This document shows, piece by piece, positions 33,690-42,857 of a stretch of DNA of 64,000 nucleotides. The stretch is from the NCBI RefSeq assembly GCF_021021415.1, contig NZ_JAINWJ010000022.1:1-64000 (forward strand). Reading direction: 5' to 3'. A model generated the notes under the pieces. It did not search any database, was not told the origin of the DNA, and saw only the letters and a list, made by a program, of their open reading frames with translations. Made by a program: the position numbers and the translations under genes. This stretch comes from Martelella mediterranea. Lineage in GTDB: Bacteria; Pseudomonadota; Alphaproteobacteria; Rhizobiales; Rhizobiaceae. How positions within the stretch are numbered: position 1 is the first letter of the stretch; every line of letters starts with the position of its first letter.

Positions 33690-34481
33690 ATGACGCAGGT
33701 TAAGTCCAAAAGCTCTGCCGAGAAGCAACCTGACCTCTTGCGCGTGCACGCGACGGCAAGTCGTTTTGATCCCCATTTCCACAGCACTTACTCGATCGTG
33801 GCGATCAAGCGGGGGGCGGCTGAGATCAGATCGGCGAGATGGAGTGAAACCGCCCGGGCTGGCGATATCTTCTTTTTCAACCCGTTTGAAGTCCACGCGG
33901 CGCGCTGCTCCGGGGATAATGCGGAATACGTCACGTTGTACCCATCCAGGGCGTTCCTTATGAGTTGTCTCGCGATCGAGCGCCGCGAAGGACCCCTCAG
34001 CATCCAGACCGCCATTCTCAGGAAGGGCTCGGCGACAACAGAGCTTATCGATGTCCTGAATGCGGCGAGGGTTGAAGACAAAACCATTGAGGGTTCACTT
34101 CGACGGATGTTTTCAGCGTGCGTCTTCTCGACGAACTCTGCGGACGAAGGCGTCGGGGCGCTGGCGCGAAGGGCCTGCATGCTGATCCGGAAGAACTTCA
34201 CGCGGGCGATGCGGACCGAAGATCTCGCGCGCGAACTGGGGGTGCACAAGAGCCATCTCGTCCGGACTTTCAGTAGTGCGGTGGGCATGGCGCCTCAGAC
34301 CTATATGCGTCAGGTGCGGGTGGCGAAGGCCAGGGAATTCATGACCGAGGGCGTTCCGCTCAGCGAGGTCGCGCTGATGCTGGATTTCAGCGATCAGGCC
34401 CACTTCACACGCGAATTCAAGAAGGTCTACGGCATGCCACCCGGCGCATTCTCGCGCGTTCTTGGCAAATATCGACGATAG
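33690..34481 (+). CDS. AraC family transcriptional regulator
   Basis: A 263-aa regulator from the ATG at 33690 (a TTG at 33624 would add 22 residues; neither has a strong ribosome site). The N-terminal cupin-like AraC-binding domain has HFHSTYSIVAIKRGAAE. The C-terminal double HTH has RTEDLARELGVHKSHLVRTF and the AraC signature EVALMLDFSDQAHFTREFKK with YGMPPGAF. It is followed by the orphan trpB, which it may control. Confidence 0.88.
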   Translation: MTQVKSKSSAEKQPDLLRVHATASRFDPHFHSTYSIVAIKRGAAEIRSARWSETARAGDIFFFNPFEVHAARCSGDNAEYVTLYPSRAFLMSCLAIERREGPLSIQTAILRKGSATTELIDVLNAARVEDKTIEGSLRRMFSACVFSTNSADEGVGALARRACMLIRKNFTRAMRTEDLARELGVHKSHLVRTFSSAVGMAPQTYMRQVRVAKAREFMTEGVPLSEVALMLDFSDQAHFTREFKKVYGMPPGAFSRVLGKYRR

Positions 34482-34627
34482 GCCGGCGCTTGCCCCATCC
34501 AAGCGCCGTGACGGGATTCAACTGCCCTGGCGGCGCCTGGCCACCGCCAACACGATATGCAAATCCTGTTCAATACGCCAAGCGATGGGTCACGTAACTT
34601 CGGCACGCAAACGTCGAGGTTCCCAAG

Positions 34628-35860
34628 ATGCAACAAGATGATCTTCCGTATTTGGTAAAATTCCCTGACGCCACGGGACAATTTGGGCGGTTTGGCGGCA
34701 ATCATTATCCACCGCAAGTATGGCCGGCCCTTGAAGAACTCACATCAACCTATCTGTCGCTGCGAGACAGGCCGGACTTTCAGCACGACCTCGATACGGT
34801 TCGCGTCGGTTTGCAGGGGCGCCCGACGCCGGTCCATTTTCTCAAGACCACCACGGCGGAAGTCGGCGGCGCGCGCATCTACATAAAGCGTGAGGATCTG
34901 AACCACACGGGCGCGCACAAGATCAATCACTGCGTGGGATTCGCGCTGCTCGCCCGCAATATGGGTAAGCGCAAGCTGATTGCTGAAACGGGCGCGGGAC
35001 AGCACGGGGTCGCGCTCGCCGCTGCCGCCGCCTATTTCGGTCTCAAGTGCGAGATCCATATGGGCGAAGTCGACATGGTGAAGCAAGCCTCGAATGTCGG
35101 GCGCATGCGTCTCCTCGGTGCGCGAGTGGTCGCGGCAAGCGCTGGGCAGTCCGCCCTGAAAGAGGCGAGCGACGCCGCGTTCAGCGCCTATATCGAGCAG
35201 CATGAGCACGCCCTCTACGCGATCGGTTCGGCGATAGGGCCGCATCCCTTTCCCATGATCGTGCGCGATTTCCAGTCGGTTGTGGGACGAGAGGCGCGTA
35301 GTCAGTTCCTGTCTCTGAACGGAGGGCAGTTGCCCGACCATGTCGTGGCCTGCGTGGCGGGCGGATCGAACGCAATGGGCATCTACTCCGGTTTCCTGGA
35401 TGATCCCGCCGTTACGCTCCATGCCGTCGAACCGCTTGGCACGTCAAATGAGACCGGGAAACACGCCGCGACACTCTCCTTCGGAACGCCCGGGACGCTT
35501 CATGGTGCACAATCCCTCGTTCTGCAGCGGGAAGACGGAGCACCTTCAAAAGTGTCGTCCGTCGCATCGGGCCTCGTCTATCCCGGGGTCGGTCCAGAGA
35601 TCGCGATGCTGCATGAGGAAGGCCGCCTGAAGGTTGCGGCCATCTCGAACGAAGAGGTGATTGCCACCTTCTTCCGCTTTGCAAAGTCGGAAGGCATCAT
35701 ACCGGCGCTCGAGAGTTGCCACGCGCTGGCATTCGCGATCAAATTGGCAAAGCGCCGCCCGCCCTCGGAAACCATCCTGGTCAACCTGTCCGGCCGGGGC
35801 GACAAGGATGTCGATTTCGTTCTGAACGAGTTTCGGGATGCGGACGGTTCCGCGCGCTAG
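34628..35860 (+). CDS. trpB: tryptophan synthase beta chain (orphan)
   Basis: A 410-aa PLP-dependent beta subunit of normal length. PLP-lysine region HTGAHKINHCVG (Lys at about 97), catalytic Glu in AETGAGQHGVA, phosphate cradle GGSNAMG and NLSGRGDKD near the end are all present. It catalyses indole plus serine to tryptophan or a related beta-replacement. No trpA or other trp gene is nearby. Instead it lies 147 nt downstream of an AraC gene, so it may be a specialised paralogue for another amine/indole substrate. The ATG at 34628 follows AGGTTCCCAAG. Confidence 0.92.
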   Translation: MQQDDLPYLVKFPDATGQFGRFGGNHYPPQVWPALEELTSTYLSLRDRPDFQHDLDTVRVGLQGRPTPVHFLKTTTAEVGGARIYIKREDLNHTGAHKINHCVGFALLARNMGKRKLIAETGAGQHGVALAAAAAYFGLKCEIHMGEVDMVKQASNVGRMRLLGARVVAASAGQSALKEASDAAFSAYIEQHEHALYAIGSAIGPHPFPMIVRDFQSVVGREARSQFLSLNGGQLPDHVVACVAGGSNAMGIYSGFLDDPAVTLHAVEPLGTSNETGKHAATLSFGTPGTLHGAQSLVLQREDGAPSKVSSVASGLVYPGVGPEIAMLHEEGRLKVAAISNEEVIATFFRFAKSEGIIPALESCHALAFAIKLAKRRPPSETILVNLSGRGDKDVDFVLNEFRDADGSAR

Positions 35861-35986
35861 CCAGCCGCTATCCCATTGGGGGCTACGCCTCGGAGACGAT
35901 AGCGGCCATTCGGTCAAACGCTCCAGGCCGTCTCCAGCAAAGCCAAGGCTCGAGCGTTGCTTCCGGCGCCGGCCTCTTTCGCAATG

Positions 35987-36334
35987 CTATTCCGCTTCCG
36001 ACCAGTGAGGATAGGTGACATAGGCGGTCAGCGCGCCTTCCGCGTGGGAGCGAATGATCACGGCGTTCCCCTTCGACATATAGATAATTTCGCCGGGGCC
36101 AGCGGTCAGGGTCTCGCCGGCGGCTTCAACCGAAACCCTTCCTTCAAGGACCACCATCACGTCATCGACGACAATATCGGTCTCCAGGACCTGGTCGGGG
36201 CCGTAGCGGCCATATCCGACCGTGATCGGCCCTCCTTGTTTTTGATCCGCCATGTTGGCGGCGAAAATGTCGGCGTCCTGCCCGGGCGAACGTTCGAAAA
36301 CGGCATCGGCAGGTCCAAATCTGAGGACTTTCAT
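35987..36334 (-). CDS. small cupin-domain protein
   Basis: A 115-aa single-cupin protein. Strand pattern with VLETDIVVDDVMVVLEGRVSVEAAG, AGPGEIIYMSKGNAVIIRS and a Tyr-containing tail, similar to the EutQ-like cupins. The typical HxH pair of metal cupins is not evident (ETD/VVD positions), so a metal is doubtful. The start at 36334 has AAAGGAAAG directly upstream. It follows the small unknown gene by 22 nt and probably shares its transcript. Confidence 0.75.
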   Translation of the reverse strand: MKVLRFGPADAVFERSPGQDADIFAANMADQKQGGPITVGYGRYGPDQVLETDIVVDDVMVVLEGRVSVEAAGETLTAGPGEIIYMSKGNAVIIRSHAEGALTAYVTYPHWSEAE

Positions 36335-36356
36335 TTCTTTCCTTTCCGCGTTCTCG

Positions 36357-36566
36357 CTATTCACGTTTTGCGATTTCGGCGTCGGCCAGTCCTGACATCT
36401 GTTCCCCCATCACTTTCAGAAACACGAGCGCCCGCTCACGGTAGAGCGCATGTTTTTCAGGCATCCTGTCCCAGGATTGCTGAAGGGTGGTGCCGGGGGT
36501 GGCGATCTTCATTCCATCACTGGCAAACAGAGCCAAGGCGACCTGATCGATGATATTTGACGTCAT
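36357..36566 (-). CDS. hypothetical small protein
   Basis: A 69-aa protein (MTSNIIDQVALALFASDGMK at the N terminus, then a Met/Leu-rich helical second half). No family recognised. AGAGGA lies 9 nt before the ATG. It is probably co-transcribed with the cupin gene downstream. Predicted soluble, mostly helical. Confidence 0.55.
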   Translation of the reverse strand: MTSNIIDQVALALFASDGMKIATPGTTLQQSWDRMPEKHALYRERALVFLKVMGEQMSGLADAEIAKRE

Positions 36567-36670
36567 TCCTGAAAATCCTCTTTGGTTGGATCGGTCAGCT
36601 AGCAACGGACATTGGCAATTCTGGGGTCCCGCCAGCCTCGACATCCATGACCCGGTCGCTCTCTGCCGGT

Positions 36671-37561
36671 TCAGGTTTCGGTTTCAAGGCGGCGGGGAGC
36701 ACAGACTGCGCGCAGGTACTCGGTCGGCGTTGTCGGCTTGCGACCGAGGAGTTTCTCCAGGTCGCCGCTCTCGCCGTCCCATGCGCCGGCGTTGACGCCC
36801 TGCACCCATTTCAACATGAAAGCAGCAGCCGGTTCGGGCAGCCCTAGTGCCATCAACCGGGCGACGTAATCCTGCTCCGAAAGGACGTTGAACGGCACGG
36901 CCTTGCCGCTGATCTCCGAAAGAATTTGTGCAATGTCTGCGAAGGACACGGCCGGACCGCCGTAGAGCGCGTAGTCCTTGTACGCGTGCCCGTCTTCGCT
37001 CAGCACGACGGCGTGCGCTTCTGCCAGATCCTCACGGCTGGCGTAAGCCGCCTTGCCCGTCCCGGCCGGCGCAAGGACGCCTTTTTCCAGAGGGGCTCCG
37101 CCTGCATAGTTTTCAATATTCTCGAGAAATGGCGGATGACGCACCAGCGTGTAAACCAGGCCGGACGCCTTCAGGCTTTTTTCGACGAAGCGATCCTCTT
37201 CGGTGACCTGCGGCATGTGGAAGCCGGAACCCGCCTTTTGGATGATCGGCATGAAGACGATATGTCCGACGCCGGCCTGCTTCGCAGCACTGATGACATT
37301 CTCGTGCTGGGTATTGCGATCGGTAAAGGCGGTGGCGGAGACGAGCATGACCTTGCCAATGCCCGCGAAGGCGCGCACCAGCCCCTCATGATCGAAGTAG
37401 TCGCCCTGGCGAATTTCGATCCCCTTGGCGGCGAGATCCGCCGCCTTGGCCGGATCACGGGCAAGACCGACGAGATCGCTGGCGGGCACGCGTTTCAGAA
37501 GATGCTGCAGGGTCATGCGGCCGATATTACCGGTCGCGCCGGTGACGAGGATCCTGGTCAT
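36671..37561 (-). CDS. NmrA-like/NAD(P)H-binding SDR family protein (QorB-like)
   Basis: A 296-aa protein. The N-terminal Rossmann motif is ILVTGATGNIGRMTL (about 3-17, GxxGxxG). NmrA/QorB features include IEIRQGDYFDHEGL and VTEEDRFVEKSL. AAAGGAAA lies just before the ATG at 37561. It lacks the classical SDR YxxxK pair, as expected for NmrA-like redox sensors and quinone oxidoreductases. It diverges from the HxlR regulator, a common pair that responds to electrophiles or quinones. Confidence 0.88.
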   Translation of the reverse strand: MTRILVTGATGNIGRMTLQHLLKRVPASDLVGLARDPAKAADLAAKGIEIRQGDYFDHEGLVRAFAGIGKVMLVSATAFTDRNTQHENVISAAKQAGVGHIVFMPIIQKAGSGFHMPQVTEEDRFVEKSLKASGLVYTLVRHPPFLENIENYAGGAPLEKGVLAPAGTGKAAYASREDLAEAHAVVLSEDGHAYKDYALYGGPAVSFADIAQILSEISGKAVPFNVLSEQDYVARLMALGLPEPAAAFMLKWVQGVNAGAWDGESGDLEKLLGRKPTTPTEYLRAVCAPRRLETET

Positions 37562-37691
37562 GGATTTTCCTTTCGGTTTATGCGGTTGGTGCGGCGCGGA
37601 GCGTCGACATCGTCGTTCGACCCAGTTAAGACGCTGCAGACTTTCGTTCCAGTACCCACTATTTTGTAAGTATCGAATTTGGGAGATCAAA

Positions 37692-38051
37692 ATGACCGAG
37701 ACGCATTTCCGGTGTGGCCTGGAAGCGGTTCTGGCCATCCTCGGCGGCAAGTGGAAGCCGCTTATCGTCTATCATCTCGCTGGCGGCCCGAAGCGCACCG
37801 GGCAACTGCGCAAGCTCGTCACCAATGTGAGTGAAAAAATGCTGATCCAGCACCTCAAGGAGCTGACGGATGACGGCGTCGTTCGCCGCATCGATTTCCA
37901 AAAAGTGCCGCCACACGTTGAATACGAATTGACGGAGTTTGGCCGAAGCCTGGCCCAGGTGCTCGCGCCGCTATGCGAATGGGGGACGCACCACAATGCG
38001 GAGGTCGCAAAGATCGTGCAAAACCGGGATCATGGGACGAGGGTGGCTTAG
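37692..38051 (+). CDS. HxlR family transcriptional regulator
   Basis: A 119-aa winged-helix protein. Features are CGLEAVLAILGGKWKPLIVYHLAGG (about residues 7-31), LRKLVTNVSEKMLIQHLKEL and PPHVEYELTEFGRSL. The Cys near position 7 (FRCGLEAV) is the conserved redox/electrophile-sensing Cys of the family. GGGAG lies 6 nt before the ATG at 37692. It probably represses the divergent NmrA-like gene across the 130-bp shared region. Confidence 0.9.
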   Translation: MTETHFRCGLEAVLAILGGKWKPLIVYHLAGGPKRTGQLRKLVTNVSEKMLIQHLKELTDDGVVRRIDFQKVPPHVEYELTEFGRSLAQVLAPLCEWGTHHNAEVAKIVQNRDHGTRVA

Positions 38052-38137
38052 CGTCTCGCTGGCAAGGGGTAAGATCCCCAGAAGTTCACGCCGCGAGAAA
38101 TATTGCCCTGTTGCAAGTTTGTTATCCGGAAAGGCCT

Positions 38138-39040
38138 CTATTTCAGCTCTCGGGCGGTTTCGGTGATCTGGTTGCGAAACCATTGATGCGCCTGCGAGGA
38201 ATGCGTCCTCTTTCCCCAGGTCATGTAGAACGGAAATTCACATTCGAACGGCGCGGGAATCGAGATGATATCCGGCGAGAAAATCCGGGAAAAGCCTTCC
38301 GAAGCAGTCAGCACCAGCTCCGTCTGCGCAATGACGCGGTCAATGGCGCCGAGGCCCGAAATCTCGATATGCGGCTTGATCGTTATGTTCATGGCATCGA
38401 GCGTCGGCAGGAAATAAGGCTGCCACTCGGGCGCCGGTTGCGCGATGATGTGTTGCGCGCTCTTGTAATTGTCGAGCGTCATCGACTGTCGCGCCCACTT
38501 GCTTTCCTTCCAGACGAAACACGCATATTTCTCCGTCATCAGTCGCTTGCAGTAGATGCCGCTCTTGGAGCCTTGCAGCGGCGAGATGACGACATCACAC
38601 GCACCGGATTCAAGCAGCTGGAGACCGTGACCGCCAACGGTCATCACGGACAGCTTGACGTTCGGCGCGCGCGCATTGAGCTTGTGGATGAGCAATGGCA
38701 GGAAAATGCTGCGCTCGTAGAAATTGCAGCTCAGCACAAATCGTTCACTGGCCGATGCCGGGTCGAATTCCTTTTCTGCGGCGAGCTCTTCAAGCTGCGC
38801 GATCAGCGACTTGGCGCCCGCGACGATGGTTTCGCAGCGATGCGTGGCGGTGATGCCGCGGCCAAGACGTACGAACAGCTCGTCATTAAAGACCTGGCGC
38901 AGTCGTTCGATGACGTAGCTGATCGAGGACTGGCTCATGTCCAGATGGTCGGCCGCCTTTCGAATCGAGGAATATTTGTGAACCGTGACCAACACGCTCA
39001 GCGCGTGGAAGTCGATTTTCAGCAGATCCGGGCGATCCAT
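38138..39040 (-). CDS. LysR family transcriptional regulator
   Basis: A 300-aa LysR regulator. HTH: LVTVHKYSSIRKAADHLDMS then QSSISYVIERLRQVFND (about 17-54). Effector domain with RFVLSCNFYERSIFLPLL. It diverges from the liv-type transporter operon at 39224, with the palindromic site 39095-39108 in between, and is its likely activator. Confidence 0.9.
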   Translation of the reverse strand: MDRPDLLKIDFHALSVLVTVHKYSSIRKAADHLDMSQSSISYVIERLRQVFNDELFVRLGRGITATHRCETIVAGAKSLIAQLEELAAEKEFDPASASERFVLSCNFYERSIFLPLLIHKLNARAPNVKLSVMTVGGHGLQLLESGACDVVISPLQGSKSGIYCKRLMTEKYACFVWKESKWARQSMTLDNYKSAQHIIAQPAPEWQPYFLPTLDAMNITIKPHIEISGLGAIDRVIAQTELVLTASEGFSRIFSPDIISIPAPFECEFPFYMTWGKRTHSSQAHQWFRNQITETARELK

Positions 39041-39094
39041 GGAAATACCTTCATACTCCGACTATTCGTCATTTGATTGATCGAAAATACCGAA

Positions 39095-39108
39095 TTTAGA
39101 TATCTAAA
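39095..39108. promoter_or_regulatory. LysR-type palindromic site
   Basis: Perfect 14-bp palindrome TTTAGATATCTAAA, containing T-N11-A. It is 55 bp upstream of the LysR start and 116 bp upstream of the binding-protein gene. The best candidate for the LysR regulator's own site. Confidence 0.5.
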
Positions 39109-39223
39109 CAAGCTGGTTGTTCGGCTTGGGCAAGCCTGTAATCTCCTATCGCATCGAAATGAAAAGCCGTTGGTTTCGGAGGAGAAATCCGGATTTGACG
39201 TTTCGGTCACAGGGGAGGAAAAC

Positions 39224-40540
39224 ATGCAGATACGTACCCGCAAGGGATCTCTTGCCGCGTCCATCAAAATGCCGCGCCGTCAGTTCCTGGCAGCCAGCGC
39301 GGCCTCGCTGGCCAGTCTGTCCGCGCCGGGCATCGTCCGCGCTCAGGACGCAACGATCAGGATCGGCTACATCACATCGCTAACCGGGCCGCGCGCTGAA
39401 TTCAGCGAGCCGGCCACCTGGAACGTCGAAAAGTTCCGCGAGAAATACGCCAAGGGAATTGATATCGGCGGCAAGAACTACAAGGTTGAGATTCTTGTGC
39501 GCGATACCCAGTCCAATCCGGCGCGCGCCGGGCAGGTTGTCTCCGATCTCATTCTGAGGGAGCAGGTTGATATCCTGCTGGCTGATGATGCGGACTCGCA
39601 CATCACCGGCGGAGAACTGGCGGATCAGATCGGCGTTCCCTTCGTTTCGACGCTGACCCAGTGGGAGCCATTCATCGCCGCGCGCGGATCGACGCCGGAC
39701 AAGGGATATCCTTTCACGTTCTTCTTCGGCTTCTCCGCCGGCGATCTGGCGAAGAACTATGTCGGCCAGTGGAACGCGACCCAGGCAAGAAAAGTCGTCG
39801 GCGACCTCTATATCGACAATCCGCCCGGCCACGCCTTCGCCGATACCGACAACGGCCTCGCAGGCGCGATCATCAAGGCGGGTTACGAGCGGATCCCCGG
39901 CGGTCTCTATCGCCTCGACACCGACGATTTCAGCAACCAGATCGCCAAGTTCAAGGCGGCAAATGCCGATATCATGACCGGTTTCGTGTTCGCGCCGTCG
40001 TTTGTGACGCTGTGGAACCAGGCCGCCCAGATGGGCTATTCGCCGGAGATCGTCACGGTCGCGGCGGCGTTCCTCTTCCCGTCCGGCGTCGAGGCGCTCG
40101 GCGAGCGCGGCAATGGCATGTCGACGGAAGTGTGGTGGAGCCCCGGCGTTCCGTTTTCCTCGTCGCAGACCGGGCAGAGCGCGGCCGAGCTTGCGGCGCA
40201 ATGGTCGGCGGATACCGGGCGTCAGTGGACCCAGCCGATCGGCTATATGCATGCACTCTTCGAGGTCGGGTTCAACGCGCTGGCGGCATCGGGCAATCCG
40301 AAGGAGCCGGTCGCGGTACGCGACGCGATCAACGCGCTGCAGTTCAGCTCCATTCTCGGACCGATCGATTTCGTGACATCGCCGGTCAAGAGCTGCGCCA
40401 TTACCGACATGGCCATGGGGCAGTGGATACGCACGCCCGACGGCCCGTTCGCGTTTGACCTGCTGATCACGTCCAATCCGACGGCGCCGGCGATCAAACC
40501 CCAGGCTGATTTCAAGCTCCTTTCCGAGCTGAAGGCCTGA
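39224..40540 (+). CDS. branched-chain-amino-acid-type ABC transporter substrate-binding protein (Tat signal)
   Basis: A 438-aa periplasmic type I binding protein. The N terminus has a twin-arginine-like leader (MPRRQFLAASAASLASLSAP) cleaved near VRAQD. The body shows IRIGYITSLTGPRAEF and repeating alpha/beta lobes. GGGGAGG lies 5 nt upstream of the ATG at 39224. First gene of the operon that continues with the two ATPases and two permeases. LivJ-like proteins of this type commonly carry amides, urea or aromatic acids as well as amino acids. Confidence 0.9.
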   Translation: MQIRTRKGSLAASIKMPRRQFLAASAASLASLSAPGIVRAQDATIRIGYITSLTGPRAEFSEPATWNVEKFREKYAKGIDIGGKNYKVEILVRDTQSNPARAGQVVSDLILREQVDILLADDADSHITGGELADQIGVPFVSTLTQWEPFIAARGSTPDKGYPFTFFFGFSAGDLAKNYVGQWNATQARKVVGDLYIDNPPGHAFADTDNGLAGAIIKAGYERIPGGLYRLDTDDFSNQIAKFKAANADIMTGFVFAPSFVTLWNQAAQMGYSPEIVTVAAAFLFPSGVEALGERGNGMSTEVWWSPGVPFSSSQTGQSAAELAAQWSADTGRQWTQPIGYMHALFEVGFNALAASGNPKEPVAVRDAINALQFSSILGPIDFVTSPVKSCAITDMAMGQWIRTPDGPFAFDLLITSNPTAPAIKPQADFKLLSELKA

Positions 40541-40567
40541 GGCAGGCCACGGGGCGGTATTTCGGAA

Positions 40568-41308
40568 ATGCAGAATACCAATGATATCCTTCGCGTGGAG
40601 GGGCTCGACAAGGCGTTCGGTGCAATCGACGTTGCGCGCGACATCTCCTTTTCGGTCGCTCTCGGAGAATGTCTGGGAATCCTAGGACCGAACGGGGCGG
40701 GTAAAACCTCCCTGTTCAACCTGCTGGACGGGTCGATCCGGGCGGATGCCGGCAAGGTCCTGCTCGACGGGGTCGACATTACCGATCTGCCGGCACACAA
40801 GCGCGCCGGCGTGGGCATTTCCCGCGCATTCCAGGTTCCGCAACCCTTCGCCGATATCCCGGTTTTCGAAAATGTCCTGGTCGCGGCGCGTTTCGGCGGC
40901 GGCATTTCCCATCGGCAGGCGATCGGCTTCAGTTGCGAAATCCTCGAGCAGACGGGGCTCTACGGCAAACGACACCGCAATGCCGGCGCGCTGTCGCTGC
41001 TCGACCGAAAGCGGCTTGAGCTTGCCAAGGCGCTGGCGACCAGACCCAGGGTCCTGCTGCTCGACGAAATCGCCGGCGGGTTGACCGAGATGGAGGGCCG
41101 GGAGCTGGTGGCGCTTCTTCAAACGCTGAAAACCGGGGTGGCGATCGTCTGGATCGAACACGTGGCGCACGCGCTGACGGCGGTTGCCGACCGGCTGATG
41201 GTGCTTCACTTCGGGCAAAAGCTCATGGAAGGGCCTGTTCGCGAGACGCTGGAGAGCGCGGAAGTGCGGGAGATCTATCTGGGGATCGAAGTCGATGACG
41301 CTCGTTGA
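40568..41308 (+). CDS. LivG-type ABC transporter ATP-binding protein
   Basis: A 246-aa ATPase. Walker A GPNGAGKTSLF (about residues 38-48), signature region with LSLLDRKRLELAKAL (the usual LSGGQ is degenerate, reading LSLLD), Walker B PRVLLLDEIAGGL and H-loop IEHVAHAL. 27 nt after the binding-protein gene. Its 3' end overlaps the next ATPase gene by 14 nt. Confidence 0.9.
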   Translation: MQNTNDILRVEGLDKAFGAIDVARDISFSVALGECLGILGPNGAGKTSLFNLLDGSIRADAGKVLLDGVDITDLPAHKRAGVGISRAFQVPQPFADIPVFENVLVAARFGGGISHRQAIGFSCEILEQTGLYGKRHRNAGALSLLDRKRLELAKALATRPRVLLLDEIAGGLTEMEGRELVALLQTLKTGVAIVWIEHVAHALTAVADRLMVLHFGQKLMEGPVRETLESAEVREIYLGIEVDDAR

Positions 41309-41993
41309 TATCCAAAAACTGAATGCGTTCTACGGCGATTTTCAGGCGCTGTTCGATCTGGACTTCACCATCGATGCCGGCGAGACCGTCGCCGTTATCG
41401 GGGCCAATGGCGCAGGCAAGTCCACCTTTCTGTCGGCGATCCTCGGTTCCCTGAATTCCATCAGGGGCAAGATCGAATTCGACGGCGCCGATATCACCGG
41501 CAATCGCGTGTTTATCAATGCGCGAGCGGGCATCACGCTGGTGCCGGAAGGTCGGCGGCTTTTCCCATCCCTCGATGTCGAGCAAAACCTTCTGATCGGG
41601 GAAATGACCCGTCGCAGGGGCGCGTGGTCGCTTGAGGCGGTCTATGCCCTGTTTCCAATCCTGCGTGAGCTTAGTCATCACCGGGTTTCCCAGATTTCGG
41701 GCGGCCAGCAGCAGATGGTGGCCATTGGCCGGGCATTGATTTCAAATCCGAAATTGCTGTTGTGCGACGAAATCTCGCTCGGGCTCGCGCCAAAAGTGAT
41801 CAAGGAAATCTATGCCTGTTTCGACCAGATCAGACAAAGCGGCGTGTCGATCATCCTCGTCGAACAGGACGTCGCCAAGGCGCGGGATGCGTCCGACCGG
41901 CTCTATTGCCTTCTGGAGGGGCGTTTCAGTCTTTCCGGACGCAGCGACAGTTTTTCCATCGATGAAATCTCGAACGCGTATTTTGGGGCGTAG
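41295..41993 (+). CDS. LivF-type ABC transporter ATP-binding protein
   Basis: A 232-aa ATPase. Walker A GANGAGKSTFLS (about residues 35-46), signature ISGGQQQMVAIGRALIS, Walker B PKLLLCDEISLGL and H-loop LVEQDV. Length and the GITLVPEGRRLFP segment are typical of LivF. It overlaps the LivG gene by 14 nt and is 3 nt before the LivH gene. Confidence 0.93.
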   Translation: MTLVDIQKLNAFYGDFQALFDLDFTIDAGETVAVIGANGAGKSTFLSAILGSLNSIRGKIEFDGADITGNRVFINARAGITLVPEGRRLFPSLDVEQNLLIGEMTRRRGAWSLEAVYALFPILRELSHHRVSQISGGQQQMVAIGRALISNPKLLLCDEISLGLAPKVIKEIYACFDQIRQSGVSIILVEQDVAKARDASDRLYCLLEGRFSLSGRSDSFSIDEISNAYFGA

Positions 41994-41996
41994 CCA

Positions 41997-42857
41997 ATGG
42001 ATTGGGTTTCGACAATCGTAAACGGACTGCTGCTCGGGTCGCTCTACGGTCTTTATGGCTTGGGACTGGCCTTCGCGTTCGGGATCATGCGCATCGTGAA
42101 CGTCGCGCATGGCGAGTTCATCGTGCTGGCGGCCTATACCGGCTATTTTTTCAGCACCGCTTTTGGCCTGCCGCCGGCGGTCAACATAGTCGTCGTTGCC
42201 CTGCTTGGCGCGGGCGTGGGCTATGCGCTTCAGGCCGGGCTGCTCAACCGGGTGATCGGCGCCGATCCGCTGCGGCCATTGATCCTGACCTTCGGTCTGT
42301 CGATCATTATGCGCAATGCGATGGCGGAGCTGTTCGGCGCGGACCTTCGCTCGATTGACACCGGTGCGCTGAAGACGGCGAGCATCAATCTGGGCGGACT
42401 GTCGGTCGGCGTGCTGCCATTGATCATTTTCGCGGTGACGGCGGCCTGTTTCGCCGGGCTTTTCCTGTTGATCGGCAGGACCAGATTCGGGCGCAACATC
42501 CGCGCCGCGGCCGACAGCGCCGAAACGATCGAGCTGTTCGGCGTCGATCATCGCAGGATCTATGCAATCGCCATGGCGGTGGCGATCGCCTTGTCCTGCG
42601 TGGCAGGCGTTTTGATGGGTATGCGGTCGGGTTTCACGCCGTTTTCCGGCGTCGACAGACTGCTCATCGCCTTGCAGGTGGTGATCATCGGCGGCGTCGG
42701 CTCGATGTTTTTTGCGTTCTTTGGCGGGCTTCTGCTTGGCGTCACCCATTTGATCGGACTGAAACTGGACCCGGGCAGCGGGCTGCTGTTTCCCGATCTG
42801 GTCTTCCTCGCCGTTCTGCTTTTCCGTCCTCAAGGCTTTGCGGGAGGCAAATCATGA
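41997..42857 (+). CDS. LivH-type ABC transporter permease
   Basis: A 286-aa polytopic permease. It starts with the typical GLLLGSLYGLYGLGLAFAFG and the conserved MRIVNVAHGEFIVLAAY. A later EAA-like loop is IRAAADSAETIELFG. ATGA overlap with the LivM gene. Confidence 0.92.
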   Translation: MDWVSTIVNGLLLGSLYGLYGLGLAFAFGIMRIVNVAHGEFIVLAAYTGYFFSTAFGLPPAVNIVVVALLGAGVGYALQAGLLNRVIGADPLRPLILTFGLSIIMRNAMAELFGADLRSIDTGALKTASINLGGLSVGVLPLIIFAVTAACFAGLFLLIGRTRFGRNIRAAADSAETIELFGVDHRRIYAIAMAVAIALSCVAGVLMGMRSGFTPFSGVDRLLIALQVVIIGGVGSMFFAFFGGLLLGVTHLIGLKLDPGSGLLFPDLVFLAVLLFRPQGFAGGKS

